Shown here one piece after another: positions 54,270-62,870 of a stretch of DNA of 64,000 nucleotides. Positions within the stretch are counted from its first letter, which is position 1, and every line of letters starts with the position of its first letter. Source of the DNA: Motiliproteus sp041586615 (GTDB taxonomy: Bacteria > Pseudomonadota > Gammaproteobacteria > Pseudomonadales > Balneatricaceae); assembly GCA_041586615.1 (NCBI GenBank), contig JBFGZS010000006.1, forward strand, positions 26,600 to 90,599. Direction: 5' to 3'. The position numbers were made by a program, and so were the translations under genes. The notes beneath the pieces are model-generated. The model was not told the origin of the DNA. It saw nothing but the letters and a program-made list of their open reading frames with translations, and searched no databases.

Positions 54270-55448
54270 TTAGACCACTCTTTTCTCACGCAACGCTTTG
54301 ATGTCATTTTCACTGTACCCAATGCTTTTGAGTATCTGATCCGTATGCTCACCCAGTGACGGCGGGCGCTGCCGGATCGAAGTATCCAGTTCTGAAAACG
54401 CATAAGGCGCTTTCATCATTGGTACTTGGCCAGCCACTCCTGGGTAATCCATCCAACTGAACATCTCGGCCTGCTGCACGTGAGGGTCGTCTAACAACTG
54501 TTGAGGCGATAGCACCGGACCCGCCGGAATCCGGGCCTCTTCCAAGCGTCTGAGCGCCTCGTCGCTTGTGAACTGCGCGCACCAGCGCTGCATTCGCTGG
54601 CTGAGCAGCTCGCCATTTTCACCTCGGTATTCATCGGTCAAAAAGCGCGGATCTGACAGCCAGTGCTCTTCACCTAACAGTCGAGCCCAGCGTTCAAATA
54701 GAGGCCGCCCCACCACACTTAACATGATGTGACCATCGCGAGTTTGAAACAGGTCAGAAGGACCTGCCAACTGGGATCGGTTGCCGGAGGCGACGCGATG
54801 CGGCTGATTAATCGCCTGCTCCATGGTAAACGCGTGCGACAGACTTAAGGCTGAGTGGAATAGACTGGTCTTCACCACTTGGCCTTTCCCCGTCCGCTCC
54901 TTATGCATAAGCGCCGCTAGGGTGGCGTACGCAGAATACATACCGGTCGCAAAGTCGACCCACTGAACGCTCGACTTACTCGGATTTTTGGGTGTACCCG
55001 AAAGCTTCACCGCGCCACACATCGCCTGCGCTACGGCGTCAAAACCGGTTCTTTTTGCATAGGGGCCATCACTGCCAAAGGCCGATGGACTGACGAGTAT
55101 GATATCTTTTCGGTAGCCAACCAGGGTGTCATAATCAAGCCCCATCGCCAGCAACGCCTCCTGAGGGACGTTAGCGATCACCACATCTGCAGTCTCCACC
55201 AGCCGCCGCACCACAGTGCGCCCTTCAGGCTTCATCGGGTTGAGCGTCATTCCTTGCTTATTGCGGTTGACATGCATAAACATCGTGCCGTCCAACTGTT
55301 CCGTCACGGGAAGGACATAGCGGTCCTCGCCGCCTTCGATGCGCTCGATACGGATCACCTCAGCACCGAGATCTGCCAGCATGGAGCCACAATAGGGTCC
55401 AGCGATGTAACGCCCAAAATCTAATACTCGAATATCTTTTAAAATCAT
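54270..55448 (-). CDS. family III CoA-transferase (CaiB/BaiF/Frc)
   Basis: 392 residues. Family features: VLDFGRYIAGPYCGSMLADL, GAEVIRIE, LNPMKPEGRTVVRRLVETAD, the catalytic aspartate in KRTGFDAVAQAMCGAVKLSG and IPAGPVLSPQQLLDDPHVQQ. These enzymes move CoA between carboxylates. In Pseudomonas a related enzyme accompanies glutaryl-CoA dehydrogenase, so glutarate or another dicarboxylate is a reasonable guess. ATG at 55448 is preferred for fit with the family start. An IclR-type palindrome lies 204 bases upstream. Confidence 0.92.
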   Translation of the reverse strand: MILKDIRVLDFGRYIAGPYCGSMLADLGAEVIRIERIEGGEDRYVLPVTEQLDGTMFMHVNRNKQGMTLNPMKPEGRTVVRRLVETADVVIANVPQEALLAMGLDYDTLVGYRKDIILVSPSAFGSDGPYAKRTGFDAVAQAMCGAVKLSGTPKNPSKSSVQWVDFATGMYSAYATLAALMHKERTGKGQVVKTSLFHSALSLSHAFTMEQAINQPHRVASGNRSQLAGPSDLFQTRDGHIMLSVVGRPLFERWARLLGEEHWLSDPRFLTDEYRGENGELLSQRMQRWCAQFTSDEALRRLEEARIPAGPVLSPQQLLDDPHVQQAEMFSWMDYPGVAGQVPMMKAPYAFSELDTSIRQRPPSLGEHTDQILKSIGYSENDIKALREKRVV

Positions 55449-55651
55449 AGGATTGCCCGCAGAATACATCGAAGATACTGGGTCGAAGTCAAATCACGCA
55501 AAAGCCGCTTTCTTGGACGCAAGCGACTCAGCGAAGAGCGTTCGCGTGGTCTAGCATTGCACCACCCCTCACTACACCGAACAAATCCGGTTAAATAAAC
55601 AAACGTTCGCAACAAATACTGCCGCATTGCTGGCTATTTTACAACACTAGA

Positions 55652-55666
55652 TTCCGCAGTGCAGAA
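55652..55666. promoter_or_regulatory. IclR-type palindrome, site 6 (CoA-transferase)
   Basis: TTCCGC-AGT-GCAGAA, one mismatch between arms, within ATTCCGCAGTGCAGAAT. It is the copy farthest from its gene. Confidence 0.65.
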
Positions 55667-55782
55667 TCAAAAACCAGCCATACCGATGCCTATCACAATT
55701 TTCCGGGCAAACGAAGCCCACAAAAGCCATCCGTAAGCCGAACACGAAGGCGAGCCTCACCATCGCTTACAACGGCCGATCA

Positions 55783-55824
55783 GGAAGGAAGGAAGGAAGG
55801 AAGGAAGGAAGGAAGGAAGGAAGG
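55783..55824. repeat. GGAA tetranucleotide microsatellite, about 10 units
   Basis: Uninterrupted (GGAA)10 followed by GGGGG. It lies in the 818-base gap between the CoA-transferase and IclR genes, outside any credible gene. Confidence 0.9.
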
Positions 55825-55939
55825 GGGACTGACGACGGACGACAGATGGGGTAAGAAGGCCACCACCTCCAGCCAGAACTAAGCGGTGTCAGCCGAATCT
55901 GCAGTCGACAGCCGCCAAAGAATTACTTGGGTAGCGACT

Positions 55940-55995
55940 AGCAGTCGGTCGGACTTGACCGGTCGTAGCGAGGGCAAGACCGATTTGAGACTGCT
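55940..55995. other. possible structured RNA or cruciform in the gap before the CoA-transferase
   Basis: Nested inverted repeats AGCAGTC/GACTGCT, TCGGT/ACCGA and CTTG/CAAG could form one interrupted stem of about 16 bp. The motif GAATTACTT flanks it on both sides (55919 and 55998). No protein frame is visible between 55670 and 56266. Confidence 0.35.
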
Positions 55996-56266
55996 TTCGA
56001 ATTACTTTTAAGGCGAAGAGTGGTTCTCTTTAACCAAAAATAGTGGGGAAAATGCCCCGTCTATCTAAAGAGAAGCGACTTTCCCGCACGACTGCAGAAG
56101 GTAGAGCAACGCAGGAGGGTTGCCGAGCAGATCCGTGTTAAGTCCGACAGACTGCGAGGGACCACAAAGGGTCGCCACTTCATCGAAAAAGAGACAGGAA
56201 GCAAGGAAAACGGCTGATAGCGCTCGCCGGCAGTGGAAAAACAAACAGAAAAACAGGCCCTACGCG

Positions 56267-57061
56267 TCAAATCCCCGTCGATGCAATTTCGCGTGCCACG
56301 TGGATCAGCTGAGGAGCCAGCGTGTCTTCCATATACTCCGGAGACAGTAGATAAGAAGGACCTCCGCAGCTTAAGCAGACAATCTCTCCATCCTGCAACC
56401 GAATAGGGACTGCAACGGTGTTCATGTTTCGATCCCAATCACCGAAGGACGTTGTGTAGCCTTTTTCCTGATAATCGGCAATCGCCTGATTGAGCTTTGC
56501 GCAAAGCGTCGGCCACTCATCACCCGCCCGCTCTTCAAGAACCTTCATAAACATGGCGCGCTCCTCCGGCATAACCGTCGCCAGAAAAGCCCTCCCCAAC
56601 GCGCTAACTGCCATCGGAACCCGGGCACCGATATCCATACGCATAGACTGCGCTTCGTCTCCACGGCAGAACTCTACAAAGATCATAGACATGCCCTCCC
56701 GAGTAGCCAACCCCACCGAGACTTTGACACGTTTAGCCATTTCATCCATGTACGGCTTAGCCACTTGGCGAACTCGCAGGTTGCTGGTGTAGGCATTACC
56801 CAGCGCCAGCACCCCCGATTCGAGCTGATACTTTTCCAAGCGGGAAGAATACGAGAGATAACCGAGTTTGGTGAGTGTATAGGTCAATCGAGAAACAGTG
56901 GGCTTTGGAAGACCGGTAATCGCCGCAATATCCTGATTGCCCAGCACACCGCCTTTTTGGCCAAAAGCGCGCAGTACATCTAACCCACGGGCCAAAGCTT
57001 CAACGAACTTTCGATCCTTGGTCTCGCCTTTCTGCCTCGGAAAATCCAATAATTCGCTCAT
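56267..57061 (-). CDS. IclR-family transcriptional regulator
   Basis: 264 residues from the ATG at 57061. N-terminal helix-turn-helix: ALARGLDVLRAFGQKGGVLG and QDIAAITGLPKPTVSRLTYT. The C-terminal effector domain is complete: KRVKVSVGLATREGMSMIFV, GARVPMAVSALGRAFLATVM and GYTTSFGDWDRNMNTVAVPI. It resembles the PcaR/PobR group of catabolic regulators. It borders the acyl-CoA block, and six IclR-like palindromes lie in that block, so it is the probable regulator; no such site was seen before its own gene. Confidence 0.93.
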   Translation of the reverse strand: MSELLDFPRQKGETKDRKFVEALARGLDVLRAFGQKGGVLGNQDIAAITGLPKPTVSRLTYTLTKLGYLSYSSRLEKYQLESGVLALGNAYTSNLRVRQVAKPYMDEMAKRVKVSVGLATREGMSMIFVEFCRGDEAQSMRMDIGARVPMAVSALGRAFLATVMPEERAMFMKVLEERAGDEWPTLCAKLNQAIADYQEKGYTTSFGDWDRNMNTVAVPIRLQDGEIVCLSCGGPSYLLSPEYMEDTLAPQLIHVAREIASTGI

Positions 57062-57262
57062 CGATGCCTGCTTTAATTGCCACACTTGACTAAGGTGATT
57101 ATACCTTTCTATTTTTCTATTACAATTGCAGTAAAACAAAACTTGGTTCCATATTGCCCCACCCCGCCCGCCCCTGACGTCCGTCTGACCGGGCAAACTT
57201 TTCCTCTCGCATAATAACCCAGATTTACATTCGTCGACGCAAAGGCGATTAATGTCGTTGCT

Positions 57263-57376
57263 TTACGCAGCCATCGTCGGCTCCACGTTGCACCAACGAC
57301 CTGGTACAGCGACATGAAGGGGGCGCACATTCTGGTCAAACCCAGGATGATAGCGGCATATCTCGATATCGATCAT
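57263..57376 (-). CDS. small 37-residue ORF downstream of ptsP
   Basis: Begins 25 bases after the ptsP stop with AAGGA 8 bases before ATG, and reads MIDIEICRYHPGFDQNVRP. It faintly resembles the first strand of iron-sulfur subunits of succinate dehydrogenase/fumarate reductase, but is far too short. Either a small protein or the 5' stub of a deleted gene. The rest of 57062-57401 shows no gene. Confidence 0.3.
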   Translation of the reverse strand: MIDIEICRYHPGFDQNVRPLHVAVPGRWCNVEPTMAA

Positions 57377-57401
57377 GGCGGCGTCCTTAACGCATGACGT
57401 G

Positions 57402-59693
57402 CTATGCCTCCCGTGTGGCTGGCGAGCGCAGACGCTCCAGGCCGGCATTTTCGAGTGCGCTGTCCAGTAACTGCCTAATGGCTTCCGGCTTCTCCAGCCT
57501 CAGTGCTTGCTTGGCCAGCGCTTTCACGTGCCGAGAATCCACACTGCGGATCGCCCATTTAACCCGTGACAAGGCGGCAGCGCTGACGCTCAGGCTGTTG
57601 ATACCCAACCCCAGCAGCAGCAAGGCGCACCCCGGGTCACTGGCCATCTCCCCGCACACAGAAACCGGTTTTCCAGCGCGACCAGCCCCTTCTACCACCT
57701 GCCGCAGAGCACGCAGGACGGCAGGGTGCAGAGGATCCAGCCGGCCCGAGACCTGAGGGTTGCCACGATCAATGGCCAGCAGATATTGGCTCAGGTCGTT
57801 GGTGCCAATGGAGAGAAAGTCCACCCGTTGCGCCAGCTCTTCTGCCAGGTATACCGCCGCAGGGACCTCAATCATCAGCCCGATCGAGGGTCGGACCGAT
57901 GCAACGCCCTCCTCCAGCAGCTGGCGATGAGCCTGATCAATCAAACCCCGTGCCTGCTCCACTTCATCGATACCATTCACCATCGGCAGCAGCAACCTCA
58001 GGTTTTCCAGTCCGATGTTCGCGCGCAGCGCCGCCCTGAGCTGCGTCAGAAAAATCTCGGGACGATCCAGGGTAAGGCGAATCCCGCGCCAGCCCAGTAC
58101 CGGGTTCGCTTCCACAATAGGCAGGTACGGCAAGGGCTTGTCGCCCCCGACATCCAGGGTCCTCAGGATGACAGGTAAGGGCGCGACCGCCTCTAGCGCC
58201 TGCCGATAGATCGCCACCTGCTCCTGTTCACTGGGAAAACGGTCGAAAAGCATAAATGGCAGCTCGGAGCGGAATAAGCCGATGCCTTGCGAACCTGCAG
58301 TCACCGCCAAAGACACCTCCGCGGTAAGGCCGGCATTGGTGTAGAGGAGCACCTCCACGCCGTCTGTCGTTCGCGCGGGAAGGTGCCGAAGTTGCTGAAG
58401 GTCCTTCTCGAGCACGCGTTCTTCGTGGATCAGGCGTTCGATCTCGGCGCGCAATTGCAGTGAGGGCCGCAGATAGACCTGGCCGCGGCTGCCGTCCACG
58501 ACCACGTCCTGGCCGTCCAACCGCTCCAGGGGGGTTCGTCCGACACCTACCACCGCGGGTATACCGAGGGCACGCGCGAGGATAACCACATGGGACAGCG
58601 CAGACCCCTCTGCGGAGATAATACCGCGCAGGCACTCACGGGGGGCGAGACCCAAGTCGATGGCGCTGAGCTGATGCCCGATCAGAATGGTGCTTTCAGG
58701 ATAGCCGTCCCGGGTCACTGCTGCATCCTGTAAGTGCACGAGTATGCGGTTGCCCAGATCGCGAATGTCTGCGCTCCGTTCCCGCAGGTAAGGGTCATCC
58801 ATCTCCTCGAAGCGTCGGCAGTACAGCTCAACAGTCTGACGTAGCGCGCCCGGTGCCCAGTCTCCCTGTCGGATATGCTGCACCGTGGTGTCCACTATTT
58901 CCGGGCTGTTCAGCATCAATGCGTAGGCATCGAACAATGCCCGATCCGCGGCAGGGAGCGTACCCTGCCAGTCTTCGCTCAGACGGCCAAGCTCCTCCTG
59001 AACGCAGGCCACAGCGGCGTGCAGGCGCTGCTCTTCCCGCTCGATATTTTGCGCCTGACGGCTGGGCACCGCGCCGAGGTCGGATGACGAAAAGACGGAT
59101 ACGCCTATACCCATGGCGATTCCGGGCGCCCCTACCACCCCCTCAAGCTGGCCCGATTCTGCGTCGTCCGGATGACACAGACTACAGAGCATGCCGCTCA
59201 CCCGGGCATAGGCAATAGCGCCGCCCAGCTGGGCCGCCAGCGTGGTCAGGATGGCGGTGTCGGTGTCGCTAAAGCGGCGCACCGCTCGCTGGCGCACGAC
59301 CAAAACGCCCAGCACCTGGCTGCGGTGGGTAATCGGCACACCAAGAAAACCGTGATACCGCCCGGCACCGGATTGCTCAACGAAGCCCTGATCCAGGGGT
59401 TGGGGGACATGATCCAGGTTGATGGGATTGGCGCTCTCGGCCACCTTGCCAATAAGCCCTTTGCCGAAGCCAAATTGAACGTGGCCAAGCACACTCGGCT
59501 CCAGGCCGCTGGTAGCCACCATCACATGTCGGCGGGTAGCGTACTCGGTGAAGTAAACACTACAGACGTCGGTCGCCATCAACTCACGGGTGCGCTCCAC
59601 CAAGACCCGCAGCGCCGTTTCTATGCCCGGCGCCCTGTCCACTTGTTGAATCACCCGGCTGAGTGACTCCAGATTGAAACGCTTGCTGACCAT
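57402..59693 (-). CDS. ptsP: phosphoenolpyruvate-protein phosphotransferase PtsP (enzyme I-Ntr)
   Basis: 763 residues. N-terminal GAF domain (about 10-165; VCSVYFTEYATRRHVMVATS, GFLGVPITHRSQVLGVLVVR), then enzyme I: swivel histidine in EGSALSHVVILARALGIPAV, LRTLDVGGDKPLPYLPIVEA, NPVLGWRGIRLTLDRPEIF, IEVPAA, SIGTNDLSQYLLAIDRGNPQ and the catalytic cysteine in VCGEMASDPGCALL. It phosphorylates NPr at the head of the nitrogen PTS. I use ATG 59693 (GGAG 6 bases before), since the upstream extension would translate repeat R6. The usual neighbour rppH is not present in the window. Confidence 0.95.
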   Translation of the reverse strand: MVSKRFNLESLSRVIQQVDRAPGIETALRVLVERTRELMATDVCSVYFTEYATRRHVMVATSGLEPSVLGHVQFGFGKGLIGKVAESANPINLDHVPQPLDQGFVEQSGAGRYHGFLGVPITHRSQVLGVLVVRQRAVRRFSDTDTAILTTLAAQLGGAIAYARVSGMLCSLCHPDDAESGQLEGVVGAPGIAMGIGVSVFSSSDLGAVPSRQAQNIEREEQRLHAAVACVQEELGRLSEDWQGTLPAADRALFDAYALMLNSPEIVDTTVQHIRQGDWAPGALRQTVELYCRRFEEMDDPYLRERSADIRDLGNRILVHLQDAAVTRDGYPESTILIGHQLSAIDLGLAPRECLRGIISAEGSALSHVVILARALGIPAVVGVGRTPLERLDGQDVVVDGSRGQVYLRPSLQLRAEIERLIHEERVLEKDLQQLRHLPARTTDGVEVLLYTNAGLTAEVSLAVTAGSQGIGLFRSELPFMLFDRFPSEQEQVAIYRQALEAVAPLPVILRTLDVGGDKPLPYLPIVEANPVLGWRGIRLTLDRPEIFLTQLRAALRANIGLENLRLLLPMVNGIDEVEQARGLIDQAHRQLLEEGVASVRPSIGLMIEVPAAVYLAEELAQRVDFLSIGTNDLSQYLLAIDRGNPQVSGRLDPLHPAVLRALRQVVEGAGRAGKPVSVCGEMASDPGCALLLLGLGINSLSVSAAALSRVKWAIRSVDSRHVKALAKQALRLEKPEAIRQLLDSALENAGLERLRSPATREA

Positions 59694-59757
59694 AGAGAAC
59701 TCCACGGTATCGGCCTTCAGCCTGGTTCCCCTCTGCGGCGGTTGACGCGGATACATA

Positions 59758-59849
59758 TTAACCTGGCGTGGCTTTATGCCACGGCGATTCATCCATGAAC
59801 CGCCGATTAAGGCGACATTTTTTGCACGGTATTAGGTTGCCGCCTTACT
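59758..59849 (+). repeat. dispersed hairpin repeat, copy R6 (internal deletion)
   Basis: Starts TTAACCTGG like R5, then jumps directly to the third hairpin (CGTGGC TTTAT GCCACG) and keeps hairpins 3-5. The deletion thus removed exactly hairpins 1 and 2. Its 3' end (GCCGCCTTACTAG) cuts the torR remnant. Confidence 0.82.
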
Positions 59850-59960
59850 AGAACCTGGCATCGTCGGCTTCACTGACCCGCGACCCCGCGTGCTCGAAAT
59901 AACCGGTCAACGTGGCTCGGGTAACGGGCCATCTTCGACAATCAACACCTGATGACTCAT
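59846..59960 (-). pseudogene. 5' remnant of a TorR-like response regulator
   Basis: From ATG 59960 (AAGGGTG upstream) the frame reads MSHQVLIVEDGP; after a one-base shift it continues TRATLTGYFEHAGSRVSEAD. Together these match the receiver-domain start of TorR (VIVEDEPVTR..L..YFE..G..VSEA), the regulator of TMAO reductase. The coding sequence is cut at repeat R6. Its position divergent from the TMAO-reductase-type gene is the usual torR/torCAD arrangement, so a local regulator was lost. Confidence 0.72.
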
Positions 59961-60078
59961 AGTACACCCTTTTTGCATTATGCGGCGCAGTACACGGGCG
60001 TAATCCTCGTGGAGAATATGCGGCATTTTTTCACAAAAACGCCCTCCCTCAGCAGCAAGACTAGCCGCCGCAACCCAT

Positions 60079-60141
60079 CTGTTTACAATTCTTCATATTC
60101 CTTCACAGCCTGTTAACGACTAACGACATACCCGTTCATAT
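60079..60141 (+). promoter_or_regulatory. array of four tor-box-like decamers
   Basis: Decamers resembling the E. coli tor box CTGTTCATAT occur at 60079 (CTGTTTACAA), 60089 (TTCTTCATAT), 60110 (CTGTTAACGA) and 60132 (CCGTTCATAT), with 6, 8, 6 and 9 matches of 10. Spacings of 10, 21 and 22 bases keep them on one helical face. They lie 55-117 bases before the molybdoenzyme start, so the promoter still looks TorR-responsive although the adjacent torR is broken. Confidence 0.55.
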
Positions 60142-60195
60142 CCGCTCGATATCCTAAGTACGCATAAACAAAAGGGTTTATTTAGGAGAGCAATC

Positions 60196-62853
60196 ATGAA
60201 TATTAGCCGTCGACAATTTGTAGTAAACTCCCTCGCTGCCGCCAGCGCGGTACCCGTCTTAACGCTGTTTGGTCCTAATGCGGTTTTCGGCGATGATACC
60301 GTACTGATCCCCCATGCTACCCACTTCGGTCCCTTCAATGGGGTGGTCAAGAACGGCAAATTGATCGGTGTGCAACCGATCGGCAGCATCGACGCTATGC
60401 CCACCAAGATGCTCACCGAAGGCATTCTAAGCCGCACCTACCATGAGACCCGCGTCAACCATCCGATGGTCAGAAAGTCCTACCTGGAAGGGATGACCAA
60501 CGGCACCGGCGATACCAAAGTCGAGCTTCGCGGCAAAGAGGAGTTTGTGCAAGTTTCCTGGGATGTGGCCCTGGGCCTAGTCGCGAAGGCGATTCTGGAC
60601 ACCATCGACCAGCATGGCAACGAAGCGATCTTCAGCAGCTCCTATGGCGGCTGGAGCCATGCCGGCGTGTTCCGCCCCAATGTGTTGCAGGGCCGTTTCT
60701 TTAACCTGATCGGCGGCTGCAGCCTCACCTCAGGCGACTATTCCGGTGGTGCCTCGCAGATCAGCCTGCCCCATATCATCGGCGATATGGAAGTTTACTC
60801 GGCACAGACCTCCTGGGAGCAGGTGCGGGACAATACCGAAATATTCTGCATGATCGGCTGTGACCCCTTCAAGAACAACCGCATCGAATACCGGGTGGCG
60901 GATCACCAGATGTACCCGCGCTGGGAGGCGATCAAGAAGAAAGGGGTGAAGTTTATCTCCATCAACCCCCAGTATACGATCACCGACGAGGCCCTGGACT
61001 GCGATTGGATTAAGATTAGGCCCGGCACCGATACGGCGCTGTTTATGGCCATCTGCTACCACCTGTACCAGACCAAACAACATGACCAGGCTTACCTGGA
61101 CAAATACACCGTCGGCTTCGAAAAATTCCTGCCCTACCTGCTCGGCAAAGATGCGGACGGCACGCCCGCCAAGACCCCGGAGTGGGCCTCCGAGATCACC
61201 GGAATCCCGGCGCAGAAGATTATCGAACTGGCCGACCTGTTCGCCAAAAACCGCACCCAGTTTGCCGGCTCCTGGTCCCTGCAGCGCCAGCACCATGGCG
61301 AGATGCAGCACTGGGCCATCATCGCCCTCTCCAGCATGCTCGGCGGTATCGGCAAGCCCGGCGAAGGCGTCGGTTTCAGCTGGCATTACGGTAACGGCGG
61401 CATGCCCGCCTCCGGAAAATCCACGCCCGCCGGCCTGTCTCAGGGTCGCAATATGGTCAAGAGCTACTGCCCGGCCTCGCGCATCAGCGAGATGCTGCTC
61501 AACCCCGGCAAGGAGTTCTTTCACAACGGCAGCATGCACAAGTTCCCGCTGACCAAGATGATCTATAACGCGGGTAACAACTTCATGTCCCACCAGCAGG
61601 ACACCAACGAGCTGATTGGCGCCCTGAACAACGTCGATACCGTCGTCTGCCAGGACCCCTGGTGGTGCGCGTCCACCCGCTGGTCCGACATCGTGCTACC
61701 GGCAACCACAACGGTTGAGCGAAACGATATCACCTCCGGCGGCACCTACAGCAACGACAAGATCTACGCCATGAAGCAGATCATCGAGCCTCAGGGCGAG
61801 AGTCTGGATGATATCGAGATCTTCCGCCGCCTGGCCAAGCTGTTCAACTGTGAATATCAGTTTATGGATCAGGGCAAGACCGTGATGCAGATGATTGAAG
61901 CGGCCTATGCAAAGAGCTCCTCCACCATGCCCTTCGACGAGTTCTGGGAGAAAGGCATCGCCATCATGCCGATCCCCGAAGCCGCCAACAAGTGGGTGCG
62001 TCATGGCGACTTCTACACCGATCCGGAGAAGAGCCCGCTGGCCACCAAGTCCGGTAAGATCGAAATCTTCTGTCAGGACTTCGCCGACTACCAGCTGGAT
62101 GATTGTCCACCGATCCCCAAGTTCCTGGAGCCCCATGAGTACCTGGGCAATGCCAAGCCGGGCCAGGTACATGTCGTCAGCCCCCATCCGCGGATGCGGC
62201 TGCACTCCCAGATGGCCAATGCCAGCATCCGTGAAATCGACAATATTCAGGGCCGGGAACCCTGCTTGATGAGCCCCGAAGATGCGGCGGCCCACGGCAT
62301 CAAAGATGGCGATCTGGTGGAGGTCTATAACGACCGGGGCGCGATCATCGTCGGCGCCCGGGTCGACAAGCGGATCATGAAAGGGGTGATCAGCATCTAC
62401 GAAGGTTGCTGGCCGTCAGTGGACAGCAAAGGACGCTGTAACAGCGGCCTAATCAACTTCGTTACCTCCAGTAAGTGCTCCAGCCAGTTGAGTCAGGCGA
62501 CGACCGCCAACACTACCCTGGCCAGTATCAAGAAGTGCACCGATCCGGATGGACCAAATATGGCCTACACCAAGCCGGCCATCATCAAATCCGATATCCA
62601 GCTGGATCCAGCCTTCTATGGCCTGGGTCGTGCCGCCAGCCTTAAAAGCAAGGTCAGCGCCAACCTTAGCCCAGGGGAGAAGATCTTCTATCAGCGCTGC
62701 ACCGTGTGTCATGGTCCCAAGGACCCCACACACTTTACCCAGCTGCAATGGAAGGGAATCACGCAAAGCATGTTCCCCCGCGCCGGGCTCAACGATGGCG
62801 AGCGTAGCCTGGTACTGGACTTCCTGCTGAAGAATGCCAAGGACGCCATTTAA
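60196..62853 (+). CDS. TMAO/DMSO-reductase-type molybdoenzyme with a C-terminal cytochrome c domain
   Basis: 885 residues, periplasmic. Tat signal SRRQFVVNSLAAASAVPVLT; no N-terminal Fe-S cysteine motif, as in TorA/DorA/BisC. The molybdenum serine is S183 in TSGDYSGGASQISLPHIIGD; further family segments are NNFMSHQQDTNELIGALNNV, DIVLPATTTVERNDI and VSPHPRMRLHSQMANASIRE. After about residue 815 a short class I cytochrome c domain follows: CTVCH (C835, C838, H839) with a probable Met859 axial ligand. The domain would replace or assist TorC as electron donor. AGGAGAG precedes the ATG. Substrate (TMAO, DMSO or another S/N-oxide) is undecided. Confidence 0.9.
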   Translation: MNISRRQFVVNSLAAASAVPVLTLFGPNAVFGDDTVLIPHATHFGPFNGVVKNGKLIGVQPIGSIDAMPTKMLTEGILSRTYHETRVNHPMVRKSYLEGMTNGTGDTKVELRGKEEFVQVSWDVALGLVAKAILDTIDQHGNEAIFSSSYGGWSHAGVFRPNVLQGRFFNLIGGCSLTSGDYSGGASQISLPHIIGDMEVYSAQTSWEQVRDNTEIFCMIGCDPFKNNRIEYRVADHQMYPRWEAIKKKGVKFISINPQYTITDEALDCDWIKIRPGTDTALFMAICYHLYQTKQHDQAYLDKYTVGFEKFLPYLLGKDADGTPAKTPEWASEITGIPAQKIIELADLFAKNRTQFAGSWSLQRQHHGEMQHWAIIALSSMLGGIGKPGEGVGFSWHYGNGGMPASGKSTPAGLSQGRNMVKSYCPASRISEMLLNPGKEFFHNGSMHKFPLTKMIYNAGNNFMSHQQDTNELIGALNNVDTVVCQDPWWCASTRWSDIVLPATTTVERNDITSGGTYSNDKIYAMKQIIEPQGESLDDIEIFRRLAKLFNCEYQFMDQGKTVMQMIEAAYAKSSSTMPFDEFWEKGIAIMPIPEAANKWVRHGDFYTDPEKSPLATKSGKIEIFCQDFADYQLDDCPPIPKFLEPHEYLGNAKPGQVHVVSPHPRMRLHSQMANASIREIDNIQGREPCLMSPEDAAAHGIKDGDLVEVYNDRGAIIVGARVDKRIMKGVISIYEGCWPSVDSKGRCNSGLINFVTSSKCSSQLSQATTANTTLASIKKCTDPDGPNMAYTKPAIIKSDIQLDPAFYGLGRAASLKSKVSANLSPGEKIFYQRCTVCHGPKDPTHFTQLQWKGITQSMFPRAGLNDGERSLVLDFLLKNAKDAI

Positions 62854-62870
62854 CTGCACAGGATATGACT

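Noticed and set aside
55783..55824. GGAA repeat as a ribosome-site array or coding repeat
   Set aside because: No start codon or protein frame follows at a suitable distance.
57402..59792. PtsP extended to 796 residues
   Set aside because: The extension reads through repeat R6; the GAF domain is complete from the ATG at 59693.
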